Shown one piece after another: positions 1 to 11,612 of a stretch of 64,000 bases of DNA; within the stretch, counting starts at the first letter, position 1, and the number at the start of each line of letters is the position of its first letter. Location: NCBI GenBank assembly GCA_033398695.1, contig CM065801.1:51284358-51348357 (forward strand), written 5' to 3'. The notes beneath the pieces were generated by a model, which saw only the letters and a program-made list of their open reading frames with translations, was not told the origin of the DNA and made no database searches. Source of the stretch: Orobanche coerulescens. Its lineage: Eukaryota; Streptophyta; Magnoliopsida; Lamiales; Orobanchaceae. The position numbers and the translations under genes are program-made.

Positions 1-1782
1 CAGGAATTAAAGAACCAACTTGAGGAATTGTTCGAGAAAGGTTATATCCGACCGAGTGCGTCCCCGTGGGGAGCACCAGTGTTGTTTGTCAAAAAGAAGG
101 ATGGTTCATTCCGCTTATGTATTGATTATCGGGAGTTGAACAGAGTGACGATCAAGAATAAGTATCCCTTACCCCGTATTGATGATCTCTTAGATCAACT
201 TCAGGAGCTTCGATTTTCCAAGATCGACTTAAGATCTGGATATCATCAGTTGCGGATTCGAGAGTCAGATATCGTGAGGACGGCGTTTCGAACACGCTAT
301 GGTCATTATGAGTTTGTGGTTATGCCGTTCGGATTGACTAATGCACCTGCAGTATTCATGGAGTTAATGAATCGGGTCTTCATCGACTTTTTGGATCGGT
401 TTGTTGTTGTCTTCATCGATGACATTTTGATTTATTCTCGTGACCGGGAGGAACACGAGTTTCACCTTCATCAAGTGCTCGACGTGTTGAGACGAGAACA
501 ACTTTATGGGAAGTTTTCCAAATGTGAGTTCTGGATGTCCGAAGTGACTTTTCTCGGACATGTAATTTCATCAGACGGAGTTCGTGTCGATCCTCAGAAG
601 ACGGAGGCTATTCGAGATTGGCTACCTCCGAAGAATGTTAAGGAAATCCGAAGTTTTCTCGGATTAGCGGGTTATTATCGGCGGTTTGTGGAAGGATTTT
701 CTAGAATCGCTCAACCCATGACGAACCTTTTACGGAAGGATAAGAAATACACGTGGTTCGACGCGTGTCAACAGAGTTTTGAGGAACTCAAGAGCCGGTT
801 AACTTCAGCACATATCCTTTCCTTACCGCAAGGGACAGAGGGATTCGTGGTTTATAGTGATGCATCCGGACAGGGTCTCGGATGTGTACTCATGCAGAAC
901 GGGAAGGTTATTGCCTATGCTTCACGGCAATTGAGACCTTACGAGGTTAATTATCCGACCCACGACCTGGAGCTAGCAGCCGTGGTGTTCGCTTTGAAAA
1001 TTTGGCATCATTATCTTTATGGCGTTACCTGTCAGATATTCACCGATCATAAGAGCTTGAAGTATATATTTACTCAGAAAGAGTTAAATATGCGTCAGAG
1101 ACAGTGGTTGGAATTAATCAAAGATTATGATATTGAGATCCTCTACCACCCGGGCAAGGCAAACGTTGTCGCCGACGCCTTGAGTCGTAAGTCCGTTCAG
1201 GAGCAGATGCTTGCCCGTTTAACAGTTCAGAAGGAGCTTCAGCAGGAATTCCTTAGACCCGAGATCGAGGTCTGGCTTCAGCGAGTTCAGAGGCAGCTTT
1301 GTATCTTAGAGATTTCATCGTCATTCGAGGAGGAAATCCGAGAGAATCAGGGTTCGGACCCATCATTGTTGCGCATCCGAGAGGATGTGGCTGAGGGGAA
1401 AGCCCCTGGATTTGTGGTCCACGAGGATGGACTTTTGAGGTTTAAGAATCGGTTGTGCGTACCGGCGAATGACGAGTTGAAAAACTCGATTTTGAAAGAA
1501 GCTCATGCTACCCCTTATTTTGTGCATCCGGGGTCTAGCAAGATGTACAAGGACTTGGAACAAAATTACTGGTGGAGTAATATGAAGCGAGAAGTCGCAG
1601 AATTTGTTTCGAGATGCTTAACCTGTCAACAAGTTAAGATTGAACATCGGCCGTGGGTATGTGAAACCCCTTCCTATTCCCGAGTGGAAGTGGGAAGACA
1701 TTTCTATGGATTTCATCACGAGTTTGCCGACGAGTCGTCGTGGCATGAATACGATCTGGGTGATCGTGGACCGCTTAACTAA
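1..1782 (+). CDS. pol: Gypsy pol part 1: reverse transcriptase, RNase H, integrase N-terminus (5' partial)
   Basis: The frame is open from base 1; the first Met at 28 is internal, so this is a partial polyprotein. RT: the fingers/palm are present, with LCIDYRELN near base 118 and the catalytic FIDDIL near base 412. The tether shows [17 protein letters not shown]. RNase [15 protein letters not shown] near 853, then LELAAVV and [10 protein letters not shown], and VADALSRK near 1170. Integrase N-terminus: an HHCC zinc site with [17 protein letters not shown] near 1525 and CLTCQQVK near 1615. The frame is lost around 1640-1670, where a small deletion follows the zinc site, and the ORF then runs 40 codons out of frame to a stop at 1782. 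Integrase core and chromodomain continue in the overlapping ORF at 1640. Apart from this frameshift the domains look intact, suggesting a relatively young copy. Confidence 0.93.
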   Translation, partial: QELKNQLEELFEKGYIRPSASPWGAPVLFVKKKDGSFRLCIDYRELNRVTIKNKYPLPRIDDLLDQLQELRFSKIDLRSGYHQLRIRESDIVRTAFRTRYGHYEFVVMPFGLTNAPAVFMELMNRVFIDFLDRFVVVFIDDILIYSRDREEHEFHLHQVLDVLRREQLYGKFSKCEFWMSEVTFLGHVISSDGVRVDPQKTEAIRDWLPPKNVKEIRSFLGLAGYYRRFVEGFSRIAQPMTNLLRKDKKYTWFDACQQSFEELKSRLTSAHILSLPQGTEGFVVYSDASGQGLGCVLMQNGKVIAYASRQLRPYEVNYPTHDLELAAVVFALKIWHHYLYGVTCQIFTDHKSLKYIFTQKELNMRQRQWLELIKDYDIEILYHPGKANVVADALSRKSVQEQMLARLTVQKELQQEFLRPEIEVWLQRVQRQLCILEISSSFEEEIRENQGSDPSLLRIREDVAEGKAPGFVVHEDGLLRFKNRLCVPANDELKNSILKEAHATPYFVHPGSSKMYKDLEQNYWWSNMKREVAEFVSRCLTCQQVKIEHRPWVCETPSYSRVEVGRHFYGFHHEFADESSWHEYDLGDRGPLN

Positions 1783-2746
1783 ATCAGCTCATTTCCTTGA
1801 GATCAAGGAGACGTGGGGTCCCGAGAGACTTGCTCAACTGTTCATCAAAGAGATAGTCAGACTGCACGGTACTCCTAAAAGTATCGTTTCCGATCGTGAC
1901 GGACGGTTTGTGTCCCATTTTTGGAAATTAGTTCATCGTGCTATGGGAACCCAGCTTAATCTCAGTACCGCTTTTCATCCTCAGTCCGACGGACAATCAG
2001 AGAGGACTATTCAGACCTTAGAGGACATGCTGAGGGCATGCGTCCTCGATTGGAAAGACGATTGGGAAGCCCAACTACCATTAATCGAGTTCACGTATAA
2101 TAACAGTTGGCATGCTTCGATCAAGATGGCACCTTACGAGGCCCTGTATGGTCATCGTTGTCGATCTCCGTTGTGTTGGGACGACCTATCAGAAACATTG
2201 GGCACCGAGCCCGATATGCTTATAGCCGCCCGTGAGAAGGTAGCTTTGATCAGGAGTCGTTTGTTGACCGCTCAGTCGGCCAAATCATATGCGTATAACC
2301 GTCGTCGACCATTAGAGTTCGAGGCTGGTGACCATGTGTTGGTCAAGGTATCCCCGAGTCGTGGTATCTTCCGTTTTGGGAAGAGGGGAAAGTTGAGTCC
2401 GAGATTCATTGGACCGTTTGAGATTTTGGATCGAGTGGGCGAGTTAGCTTATCGATTGGCTTTACCTCCGGCGTTGAGCCGAATTCATAATGTGTTTCAC
2501 ATCTCTCAGTTGCGGAAGTATGTTGCCGACCCGAGTCACATACTTCAGTTCGACGAAATCGAGATTGCCGACGATCATTCATATGAGGAACGTCCTATAC
2601 GAGTTTTAGAGCGGCGAATCAAACAGTTGAGGAATAAGACGATTCCTTTGGTTAAAATTCAGTGGTCTAGACACGGAGTCGAAGAGGCTACTTGGGAAAC
2701 CGAGGATAGTATGCGGGAGAGTTATCCCGAGTTGTTTGACCCTTAG
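1640..2746 (+). CDS. pol: Gypsy pol part 2: integrase core, GPY/F region and chromodomain
   Basis: This ORF is in another frame from the RT ORF and overlaps it by 143 bases; the true polyprotein was one frame before the frameshift near 1650. It carries the integrase catalytic core: first Asp in ISMDFI (near 1703), second Asp in VSDRDGRF (near 1890) and the Glu in GQSERTIQ (near 1992). The linker DVLVKVSP-type motif and the [16 protein letters not shown] segment (near 2410) are the GPY/F module. The C-terminus [19 protein letters not shown] (near 2662) is a chromodomain, which in chromoviruses directs integration to heterochromatin. The stop TAG at 2744 is 17 bases from the polypurine tract, normal for the family. 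The Met at 1640 is not a natural start. Confidence 0.92.
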   Translation: MNIGRGYVKPLPIPEWKWEDISMDFITSLPTSRRGMNTIWVIVDRLTKSAHFLEIKETWGPERLAQLFIKEIVRLHGTPKSIVSDRDGRFVSHFWKLVHRAMGTQLNLSTAFHPQSDGQSERTIQTLEDMLRACVLDWKDDWEAQLPLIEFTYNNSWHASIKMAPYEALYGHRCRSPLCWDDLSETLGTEPDMLIAAREKVALIRSRLLTAQSAKSYAYNRRRPLEFEAGDHVLVKVSPSRGIFRFGKRGKLSPRFIGPFEILDRVGELAYRLALPPALSRIHNVFHISQLRKYVADPSHILQFDEIEIADDHSYEERPIRVLERRIKQLRNKTIPLVKIQWSRHGVEEATWETEDSMRESYPELFDP

Positions 2747-2763
2747 TTTCGGGGACGAAACTC

Positions 2764-2779
2764 TTTTAAGGGGGGTGTA
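2764..2779 (+). other. Polypurine tract of RLG-1
   Basis: The run AAGGGGGG sits after a T stretch, just before the LTR start at 2780. It is the plus-strand primer site for reverse transcription and marks the internal/3' LTR junction. Confidence 0.85.
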
Positions 2780-3022
2780 TGTAATACCCAGTAGTAATTC
2801 AGTAATTATCACTCAGTAATTATCATTCAGTATTTATCATTCAGTAATTGATACTCAGTAATTTCATTCATTATTGATCATTTGTCACTCATATTCAGTC
2901 ATGGTATTCATCATTCAGAGTAATTGTATCGTGTATCAATCGTCATTCATCACTAATCTGATTGGAGTTTCGTGCCGTGTTTATCATCATTGTCTTTTTC
3001 GTTACGAGATGTGCGTGAGGAG

Positions 3023-3587
3023 TAGCGCACGCTACATACTCCTTTTAGCGTACGCTAATTGGGTATAGGTAGCGCACGCTATCACTCAGCTTTAGCGCAC
3101 GCTAAGGTTACCCTGGCTGCAGTCCAGAAGGTACTGGACTGCAGGTGAGTTATAAGTAGCGCACGCTACGATTGGTAAGTAGCGCGCTAGTGGGTTGAAG
3201 TAGCGCACGCTAATATGAGGTGTAGCGCGCGCTAAGGACGGATCAGGTTGAGTCCAGTGGCTACTGGACTGCACTGGATTAATTCATAGCGCACGCTATG
3301 TGTTGTTGTTAGCGTACGCAACCGATATATTAGCGCACGCTAAACAATGGTTGTAGCGCACGCTATCGGGGTCAGATCAGAGGTCAGGCAGTTTTCTGGA
3401 CTCCAGTGCTGGGCATCAATATTTCGTTAGCGCACGCTAATAATGGGTCTTAGCGCACGCTAGTTGTATGGCCGTAGCGCACGCTACAAGAAGGTGCGTA
3501 GCGCGCGCTACCGTGTTCGGACAGTGGGTACTGGACTACCCAAATTACTCGTTAGCGCACGCTACGCACAAGGGCTAGCGCACGCTA
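3023..3587 (+). repeat. Array of about 18 TAGCGYRCGCTA palindromes in RLG-1 U3
   Basis: About eighteen copies of a 12-bp palindrome, mostly TAGCGCACGCTA with TAGCGCGCGCTA and TAGCGTACGCTA variants, spaced roughly 20-45 bp by unrelated sequence. The core AGCG-YR-CGCT is kept while flanks vary. Interspersed are inverted repeats of GTCCAG/CTGGAC, including a perfect 11-bp-stem hairpin at 3117-3144 with a 6-nt loop. The array ends 12 bp before the TATA box. Confidence 0.9.
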
Positions 3588-3599
3588 ACCTGGACTGAC

Positions 3600-3606
3600 T
3601 ATAAAT
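3600..3606 (+). promoter_or_regulatory. Probable TATA box of RLG-1 LTR
   Basis: TATAAAT stands directly downstream of the palindrome array, about 820 bp into the LTR. Comparable TATA boxes follow the arrays in RLG-D and RLG-G, which supports the assignment. Transcription start not determined. Confidence 0.6.
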
Positions 3607-4880
3607 TGGACAGTTTAGTCAGAGTTCGTCATTTATTCATCTCATTTCATTCCTTCGGTAATTTTGGGCGATTTCGAGCGATTCGGAGAGGATTCTTCGA
3701 GGTGTAATCATCAATCATCATCTTCAAGCTCATCTTTCGGATTAATCATCATTTCATCATCTTCATCGCATCGAATCAAAGGTATTAATCTCTTGGATCT
3801 AGAATTTCGGATTTTTGGGTTTTTCCTTCCGATTTCTTCGTGTAAGCTTGGATTATCATTGGAATATGTTAGATATGGATTATCTACCTTGGATAAGTAT
3901 ATTCTTACGGATTTAATGGTTATTTTCGGAATTATTTCAAGAACCCTTGGGGTTGACTTCGGTTATTTTGGGGATTTCCGATTATCGTTTATAAACTTGA
4001 ATTGGGGATTTCTATGAGATTATTGATGTCATTGTTAATGTTTTGCTGGTTTGAAACAATCATGTTGGAGTTGGTTCGATTATTCGGGTTTGGTTTTAAC
4101 CAACGGGTGTCTCAACGTTTTCGTTAGAGTACATCTACGAGTTCGGATATTGTTGTATCGACGTTTGGGTCGGTTATGATCGTATTTGATTCGTGTATTG
4201 ATCGGTTGTTGGTAATTATTGTTGTTCAAGGTTGTTCGAGCGACTGACATTTCATTTAAGACGTTGTTCGTGGAAGGACATTATCATCGGTATTGTGTAA
4301 GTTAATTCTTACTCGGTTAAAAGGATATTAATTCCTTTTGTTGTTGTTCATTCATAATCATAATTCATTCATAAGGTACTAACCGTTTCAAAACTTGTAA
4401 TTGTCACTTAATTACTTCATTCACGAGGAACGACGGTTCCAATTATTTCATTGAGCTGTCATTCATTTCACCATCATTTAATCTTGGTGAGTCATTATTC
4501 ATTATCGTTGTCACTTTTGTCATATTGTGGCATTCCGGGTCATACTGGCGTGCCGGTTGGTATGTGTAGGATTTTCATGTCGGGCACATTATAGTCGTGT
4601 GTTGGTTGGTGGCCTCACATTGGACTGTGCACACGAGTTGATGGCTTCGTGAGACTGATTAGGTACAATACCACGCGTGTATTCGATCGATACTCGTTGG
4701 TGGCTTGTGAACGGACACATTTCCATCCCGGACGTAGTGTGGCGCCATTCCTTTGAGCCGTACTGATAGTTGATTCATATAGCATGTTTGATTGCGTATG
4801 TTTCGACAGGATAATTCATAACTTCAGATATATCATGATTGTGTATTTTCAACCCTTGAGGATTGTTGTTCTGTGTAACT

Positions 4881-4910
4881 GACCCCGTTGGGGGATACTG
4901 TTTTTCAGGT
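4881..4910 (+). other. Conserved LTR hairpin CCCC-GTT-GGGG followed by CAGGT
   Basis: ACCCCGTTGGGGG folds as a short stem-loop and is followed 10 nt later by TTTTTCAGGTCATG. Similar blocks occur in RLG-E (46697 and 52213), RLG-2 (9845, minus), RLG-D (39532, minus), RLG-G (57181) and RLG-I (60048). Confidence 0.6.
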
Positions 4911-6222
4911 CATGGCAAGGCTAAGGCACGGGGAGAACACGGTGACGGCGAGGAGTCCCAGTGATACTAGTAGGGGGCCCCAGTCTTTTCAGTCATTTAT
5001 GTTTCCTTTATTTATTCCGCTGCACACATCCCGTTTGAATATTCATTTCGCTCATTGTTGTATATTTTATCTCCATATAAAATATACTTGTATTCAGTAT
5101 CATCTTGGGTGTGTTGTATAAAACTCCTCATCGGAGTGATTGATGTTGTAATGTGGTTCGGTACTAGATTTACCTGTGTAATTCATTCATTTTCATTCGG
5201 CTGGTGGGTCCCAGTCGGGGGGTCCACGGCACTGTAATATCCGCCTAGTTTGGGGTGTTACACGTGGCCCCGTCGAACCAACCCACGGTGAGCGAAATAC
5301 ATTCACACAATTAACATGTCACAACAAGGATATCCAAACGATTCGCCAAGAGGCATCAAACACTTAGCAAAACACCACGTTGAACCAAAATGCACCGAAA
5401 TGAAACAATATACGTCCACATGCAAATACCAAGTGCATCATCAACACCAAACATATCCATAGGATTCACATAATCACTTACAACCCACACAATTTACAAA
5501 ACACACGCGTTTTGAAAGTGAGCCTTTAACAAGGCTAGCCAAATCTTTTGAAAACTCGTTTCAAATAACCAAACAAACACATTGAGACGGTCACCAATCA
5601 TCATATCCACGAAACAAGAAAAGTATGGACAAGGTACTTGCCTCGAAATTGGCACGCAAGTATTCCGACGAACACGGCTCAACCGGAAAGCTTCGAAACG
5701 CCCGATGCTATCGAAGAGGAAGACGACGACGAACGGAAGGGTTCAACACGGTTTCTTCGCAAGAAACACGACCCTAACATCATAAAATTAATAAATCAAC
5801 GATCATACGATGAAGAATAATCGTAGAACGCCCGAAAACCCCTCTATGACATTCTACCGGACACCTTCAAGGCGTCGATCAAGAACTTGACCAAAACAAC
5901 GAATCGATACGATCCAACCATGGAATAACAAGGGAAATGATATAATACATCTAAATAATCATCAATCCATCATAATCCTAAGTTAAATCGGATTAATCGG
6001 ACGAAAACAACCAAAATACCCAAATTCCCCAAAACTAGATTTTCAAGAAATCTAACCTTGATTCGGTAGATCGGAGGATGTTATAGGATGGATGATTGAT
6101 GATATGAACTCCAAGACTTCATGGATTGATTGTCCAACAACATCTCTCCATGATAAGCACACCCTCAGCCGCGGAAGAGAAGGAGAAGAAGGAGAAAAAT
6201 GGCCAAAAACCCGACTGCAGGG

Positions 6223-6230
6223 CTTAAATA
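6223..6230 (-). promoter_or_regulatory. Possible TATA-like box in RLG-2 3' LTR
   Basis: TATTTAAG on the minus strand lies directly downstream of the palindrome cluster; the same motif is at 11489 in the other LTR. Assigned only from position and AT content. Confidence 0.4.
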
Positions 6231-6243
6231 GGCTGACTGCACA

Positions 6244-6345
6244 GTGTGCCGCGGCCCAGCCGAAGTGTGCCGCGGCACAGGGCCGAATCTGCCCCCCAGT
6301 GATCGGCAGTGTTCCACGGCCCTTCCGGCATGTGCCGCGGCACAC
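6244..6345 (-). repeat. Cluster of TGTGCCGCGGCACA palindromes, RLG-2 3' LTR
   Basis: Two perfect TGTGCCGCGGCACA 14-mers plus two or three degenerate copies (GTGCCGCGGCCC, GTTCCACGGCCC) in about 100 bp. Matches the cluster at 11509-11612 and the longer ones in RLG-E. Confidence 0.85.
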
Positions 6346-6717
6346 GGTACAGGCTGCTCGGCCAAATCTGGAAAATGAGAGTGACTTAGCTATTTCGACC
6401 ATAACTCCCTCGTATGGACTCCGATTGACTCACCGTTTCAACCATTAGAAAGCTAACTCGATGCTTTATAATATTGCAAAGATTCAGAATTTTTGGATTT
6501 TCCAAAAATTAATGGTGATCTAACAAAGTCGAACCCATACGTGGAAAAGTCGATAAAGAACACGGAACTCAACAAAACGACACCGAAACGAACTCGGATG
6601 TAAAAAAGTGTAAAATTAATCATTCTCAGAATGACGAAACAGTCATGAGAGAGTCGTCAAAACGGACTCTGGCCGAAAAAAGAAATTTACCGAAAATCTA
6701 AAATTGCGGATATTACA

Positions 6718-6735
6718 TTCTACCCTCCTTAAAAG
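6718..6735 (-). other. Polypurine tract of RLG-2
   Basis: On the minus strand CTTTTAAGGAGGGTAGAA precedes the LTR start, as in RLG-E at 49927-49944. Confidence 0.8.
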
Positions 6736-9469
6736 AAGTTTCGTCCCGAAACTTAAAACAAGTAGGGAAAAACAATATCCCGCCAGGAAAACTCAACGAG
6801 ATACGCAAGAAATGCGTAACAAACGCCCATCGGCGAAACGTTACAAACAACGCAACGGAATATACGGTGTGAAAACACGCTCCACGACGACCAACACAAC
6901 GTCGCCGTTAGGGATATAATAAAACCAACAAGTGACAAGCGTCATCAAATGGATAATACAATCAAGTCAATTATCCAAACAATCACAAAACACAACGAAC
7001 GAAAATCAATACGATTGACCAACCCAACGTTACATCAATCAAAACGCGAGCCAATCGCTGAACAAATACGGAATTCCACCGCCCAAGGGTTGGAAGATCG
7101 AAAACGAGACTAATTTCCCGAACTTAAGGGAATTATGAAGGATTCTGAACGTTCAACAATCACGAAACGAGATCAACAAAAACCGATCAATCAAACGATC
7201 GAACCACAACGATCGAGACAACAAAAATCGAACAATCACGTTCGAATCACGAAGAACAATAAAATTCAAACAACAACTCCAAGGTTCACATCTCGACTCG
7301 AGACAATATATGAGTCGGTGAAAACAACAAGATGTGCATTCACATAAGATCCGCAGGAAAGGGAATAGCAATTGAAAAGTCACAATGACAAACGAGTTAT
7401 TCCGAAACAATACCACACTCGTTCGATCAACAAAAGCAAGGGGCACGACAAGCTCAGAAATGTCAACGAACATAAACGAGTCGACAGAGTCGAAAATACG
7501 GAAGTTCAAAATCCGATCCACTACGAATAAAAGAACTAGTAGAACCAAAAGATGTTACTTCCGAACAAAGTTCACAAGAATCGAACCGGACTCGGAAAAG
7601 TCACAGCGATAACCAGATCGACCCAAAACAAGATCACAGCTTGTTCGAACGATGAAACCGAAATACAGAACAAGTTCAGAAAGTATCAACGAACACGAGC
7701 GAGTCGATAGACTTGAGAAAGAGAAAATGCAGAAGCTAAAAATAATACGGGTAATACGTCCGACCTCTTATAAAATAAATGTCGTCCCCGCAACTCACAA
7801 CAACGGAAACAAGGCAACAACACAAAAAGCAACCGACAGAAAAAATCTCCACTGGGCCTCTCAGAGCCGATCCTGATATCTGTACTGAAACGCGAACTCC
7901 GAAAGTCTCGGTAGCTAATTCCCAAAACTGAATTTGGTGTCTCTCGAGTCCTCACCTGAAACGCGTTACTGACGGGAAGGACAATTTACACGTGCATGCC
8001 CCGGCACATCACGGTTGAAACACCTCGGCTCTAGATACAATGGGGCATAACATCGCAAAACAACATAGCGGAGATGCCAACTCAGCACAACAAGGAATCA
8101 TAACACATATCATATACAATGATTACCATCGTAAAGTAATACACACACAAACACTACAGCAACGATGGTATCGTTCGGCGACCTCAACGGCCCGAACAAT
8201 AACCAGCACATAATTACAAACATCATGAAATAATCACACATGTACACAAACGTACAAACCCAAGCTTTAACAGCTCACACAGGTGCGATAACACGCAAGC
8301 CACTGCGAAATGACAACATTAAAGATCGTCATCACCCCTCCCACAAAGGGCTAACAAAACATATGCGTGGCGAACGACTCAACGTTCACACCACCAATTC
8401 AATCACAATTCGGAGGGCTAACACCCTGACAGCAATACCAACATCATACACACTTTCTCCGACCACAAGCAGGAAATGATGGGTTTTAAGAACGAAAACC
8501 ACCTTTTGAAAACAGTTTGGAAACACCAGTTGATCTTGAGTATCATTTTACAAAAAGTAGTACAAACACCATTATCGAGACTTTGAAAATCATCTTGCGT
8601 TTGAACAAAAATGAGGACACCTTTCTTTTAGTAAAAACTTTCAGAATATTCGACCCTAGGGTCTAAATAAAAGTGTTTCTAAAACATTGAAAATATCTCA
8701 AAACATTTTGGTCCTCGAGGTAGAAAAATTTGGAAACATATTGTGGCACCTTGGATGTACCACGAGAAAATAATTCATTTTAAAAGTACGTCTCGAAATT
8801 TATTTTCTAAGATACTCAAGGTTTTCAAAGATAATTCAATGGGCTAGAATGCCCAAAAATTTCAGGTAATTACACAAAACTTTATAGCGCCGTGGGTCCC
8901 GCGCCGGAACTCACCAGGCTAAAAACCATTTACAACGTCAAAAAGGCCGATGACGGTAATATTTCAAAAACTCACAAAAGCCATTTACAAAATACTAAAT
9001 ACCGTCATAAGAATTTCGCCAAAACGATCAAGGCCAAAATGCCAAAAACTCGGTTAAGGGAGTCGGTTTTCGAAATAAAACTCCATCGGTAAAATACCGA
9101 AAGTCATTACAAAAGAACTCACGCAGCGGATCAAAGAAATAAAGTCAAACATGCACAATCCAGCAACACTACTCCTCATATGAACGAAATATGAGGGTCA
9201 AATAACCACATATCAAGAAATCAAAATCCATAAGAGGATTCCATCACTTAACAAATAATCATAAAAATAGCTCGTGTCACACGAGGCACAAAACAAAGAA
9301 GGGAGACTTACATCCACAGGTCGCACGAAGATGATGATCGCCCCACGATACTAATCACGACCAACAAACTCAGACGACGCGTCGCGACACGACTCAGTCA
9401 GATAAAATCCGACGAGACAAAACTCGACAGACACGACTAAACCCAACTGCCTAGGTTTCCACAACCTAA
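6736..9469 (-). other. Internal region of RLG-2, no pol
   Basis: About 2.7 kb without RT, RNase H, integrase or protease motifs in any frame. The many short ORFs are low in protein-like features (rich in N, T, R, K). It is collinear with the internal region of RLG-E, so the loss of pol predates both insertions. Confidence 0.75.
7920..8045 (-). pseudogene. gag: Nucleocapsid (CCHC zinc-knuckle) remnant of gag in RLG-2
   Basis: A minus-strand reading gives a segment RCFNRDVPGHARVNC, which is a CX2CX4HX4C zinc knuckle with the second Cys replaced by Arg, followed by a stop and a decayed second knuckle. The equivalent site in RLG-E (48750) still has one complete knuckle. The flanks are not open, so this is a relic of Gag nucleocapsid and cannot bind zinc normally. 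Confidence 0.55.
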
Positions 9470-9481
9470 GGTCTGATACCA
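9470..9481 (-). other. Primer-binding site of RLG-2 (tRNA-iMet)
   Basis: Minus-strand TGGTATCAGACC starts 4 nt inside the 5' LTR end (TGTTACA at 9486). It matches the TGGTATCAGA complement of the plant initiator tRNA-Met 3' end. Confidence 0.85.
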
Positions 9482-10288
9482 TTTATGTAACACCCCCAAT
9501 CCGCTCAGGGATATTACACGCCGTAGACCCTCTCCTCGAGGATCTACCAGGCTGATAACTAAAATCAAACATCTAAACATCGCCTTTAAGGCTAAAATAA
9601 CTCAGTAGACCGATTTGGTCTTTCGATAATAACATACAACTCAATTCCAAACACATACCCATGCAGGGGTCAAAATACAATAAACTCCCGTACAACGGGG
9701 AAAAGATACTGCAGCGGAAAAGAAAATACAACTAGACTAATATGACATCAACGGATCCTCGTGTGATTAGTATCGTTCATCTTTCATCATCCTTCGTGCC
9801 GACCCTGTGCTATGCTCCAAAACCTGAATGCAAAAATAGACATCCACCCCCCGAATACTCGGGGGTTAGCAAAACTCCACTGTTTTGCTAGTGCAAGTAC
9901 AAGTGCAAAAATACGAGCCATACAATTCAAGTTCCAAGAATAACAATAACCAGGAATCCTCAAGGATCCAAACGTAACGAAAAACACTTCCCGAGGCAAG
10001 AGTTGGGTAAAACATTCTAAAACCGAAAGGTCACAAATCAAGGGAAACAATTTATAAAACAGTTCAAAAATGCCATCGAGAGTTTTAATAGAAAACAATT
10101 TAGGATTATCAAATCCTACTTTCCAAAAATCAACAGGGTCACAGCCCAAAGGTTTTGTTTTCGCAAATAGAAAACCAACAACAATTCACAGGGTTAAAAC
10201 CCACGTCACGTGTCCTCGGCGGACATAAAATCAATACAATATAATCGCCCAAGATACGTAAACCTTGGTCACCAAAAATACAACACCA

Positions 10289-10580
10289 ACTCGTGAATCC
10301 AGGGCTATACCATTGGATTCCCTTTGTGGCCCCGTCGGACCCTCCCAAGGTGAGCAGAATGCGTTTTCGAAATCATATACACCAACTCGTGAAGTTTTAC
10401 TCGTGAATCCAGGGCTATACCATTGGACTCCCGTCGTGGCCCCGTCGAACCAACCCACGGTGAGTAAAATACATTCACCAAACAAAAAACCGCACTCGTG
10501 AATCCAGGGCTATACCATTGGACTCCCGCCGTTGCCCCGTCGAACCAACCCACGGTGAGCGAAATACATTCACACAATTA
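10289..10580 (-). repeat. Three tandem repeats of about 95-110 bp in RLG-2 5' LTR
   Basis: Units start at about 10289, 10399 and 10494, each with CTCGTGAATCCAGGGCTATA, then CATTGGACTCCC, GGCCCCGTCG and CCCACGGTGAG. The third unit matches the sequence flanking RLG-1 at 5268. RLG-E carries a related GGGAGGGTCC-AGAGGCCTCG repeat near 47460-47700. Confidence 0.85.
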
Positions 10581-11488
10581 ACATGTCACAACAAGGATAT
10601 CCAAACGATTCGCCAAGAGGCATCAAACACTTAGCAAAACACCACTTTGAACCACAATGCACCAAAATGAAACAATATACGTCCACATGCAAATACCAAG
10701 TGCATCATCAACACCAAACATATCCATAGGATTCACATAATCACTTACAACCCACAGAATTTACAAAACACACGCATTTTGAAAGTGAGCCTTTAACAAG
10801 GCTAGCCAAATCTTTTGAAAACTTGTTTCAAATAACCAAAAAAACACATTGATACGGTCACCAATCAACATATCCACGAAACAAGAAAAGTATGGACAAG
10901 GTACTTGCCTCGAAATTGGCACGCAAGTATTCCGACGAACACGGCTCAACCGGAAAGCTTCGAAACGCCCGATGCTATCGAAAAGGAAGACGACGACGAA
11001 CGGAAGGGTTCAACACGGTTTCTTCACAAGAAACACGACCCTAACATCATACAATTAATAAATCAATGATCATACGATGAAGAATAATCGTAGAATGCCC
11101 GAAAACCCCTCTATGACATTCTACCGGACACCTTCAAGGCGTCGATCAAGAACTTGACCAAAACAACAAATCGATACGATCCAACCATGTAATAACAAGG
11201 GAAATGATATAATACATCTAAATAATCATCAATCCATCATAATCCTAAGTTAAATCGGATTAATCGGACGAAAACAACCAAATACCCAAATTCCCCAAAA
11301 CTAGATTTTCAAGAAATCTAACCTTGATTCGGTAGATCGGAGGATGTTATAGGATGGATGATTGATGATATGAACTCCAAGACTTCATGGATTGATTGTC
11401 CAACAACATCTCTCCATGATAAGCACACCCTCAGTCGCGGAAGAGAAGGAGAAGAATGAGGAAAATGACCAAAAACCCGACTGCAGGG

Positions 11489-11497
11489 CTTAAATAG
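11489..11497 (-). promoter_or_regulatory. Possible TATA-like box of RLG-2 5' LTR
   Basis: Minus-strand CTATTTAAG is just downstream of the palindrome cluster, the same geometry as in the other families. Weak consensus. Confidence 0.4.
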
Positions 11498-11508
11498 GCT
11501 GACTGCAC

Positions 11509-11612
11509 AGTGTCCCGCGGCCCAGCCGAAGTGTGCCGCGGCACAGGGCCGAATATGCCCCCCAGTGATCGGCAGTGTGCCGCGGCCCTGCCGGCATGTG
11601 CCGCGGCACACG
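11509..11612 (-). repeat. Cluster of TGTGCCGCGGCACA palindromes, RLG-2 5' LTR
   Basis: Four GTGCCGCGGCAC-type copies in about 100 bp; two are perfect 14-bp palindromes. One site that is GTTCCACGGCCC in the 3' LTR is GTGCCGCGGCCC here, so the 5' copy is better preserved. Confidence 0.85.

Larger units (their letters stand above)
1..5262 (+). mobile_element. RLG-1: Ty3/gypsy chromovirus (Tekay-like), 5' part outside window
   Basis: The window opens inside the RT domain of a gypsy polyprotein in the order RT, RNase H, integrase, chromodomain. It is followed by a purine tract and a 3' LTR that starts TGTAATACCC and ends GGTGTTACA. The downstream flank (CGTGG, then GCCCCGTCGAACC) continues the LTR of RLG-2, so RLG-1 integrated into that LTR. 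The other boundary, 5' LTR and gag lie left of base 1. Domain order and the C-terminal chromodomain place it with chromoviruses; Tekay is my best lineage guess. Confidence 0.93.
2780..5262 (+). repeat. 3' LTR of RLG-1 (2483 bp)
   Basis: It begins TGTAATACCC after the purine tract and ends GGTGTTACA at 5262, where sequence homologous to 10533-10600 resumes. U3 begins with short ATTCAGTAATTATC-like repeats (2795-2900), then a 565-bp array of GC palindromes (3023-3587), then TATAAAT at 3600. The remaining 1.6 kb is AT-rich R/U5-like sequence with no coding signal; the short ORFs there have no protein-like features. Confidence 0.9.
5263..6717 (-). repeat. 3' LTR of RLG-2, truncated by RLG-1 insertion
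   Basis: Collinear with 10530-11983 over its whole length, with scattered substitutions. It lacks the terminal part (equivalent to 9486-10530), which lies left of RLG-1 outside the window. The LTR start, GGATATTACA read on the plus strand, ends at 6717. Confidence 0.9.

Noticed and set aside
3023..3587. The palindrome arrays look superficially like a CRISPR array (short repeats, unique spacers).
   Set aside because: Repeats are 12-bp palindromes that vary in sequence and spacing, the DNA is a plant LTR and there are no cas genes. CRISPR is not a plausible reading.
6052..6448. Ala/Cys/His-rich ORFs of about 116 residues on both strands, with copies at 11318-11668.
   Set aside because: They overlap the TGCCGCGGCA palindromes of the RLG-2 LTR on both strands; no protein family resemblance, and frames are not conserved between copies beyond the DNA identity.
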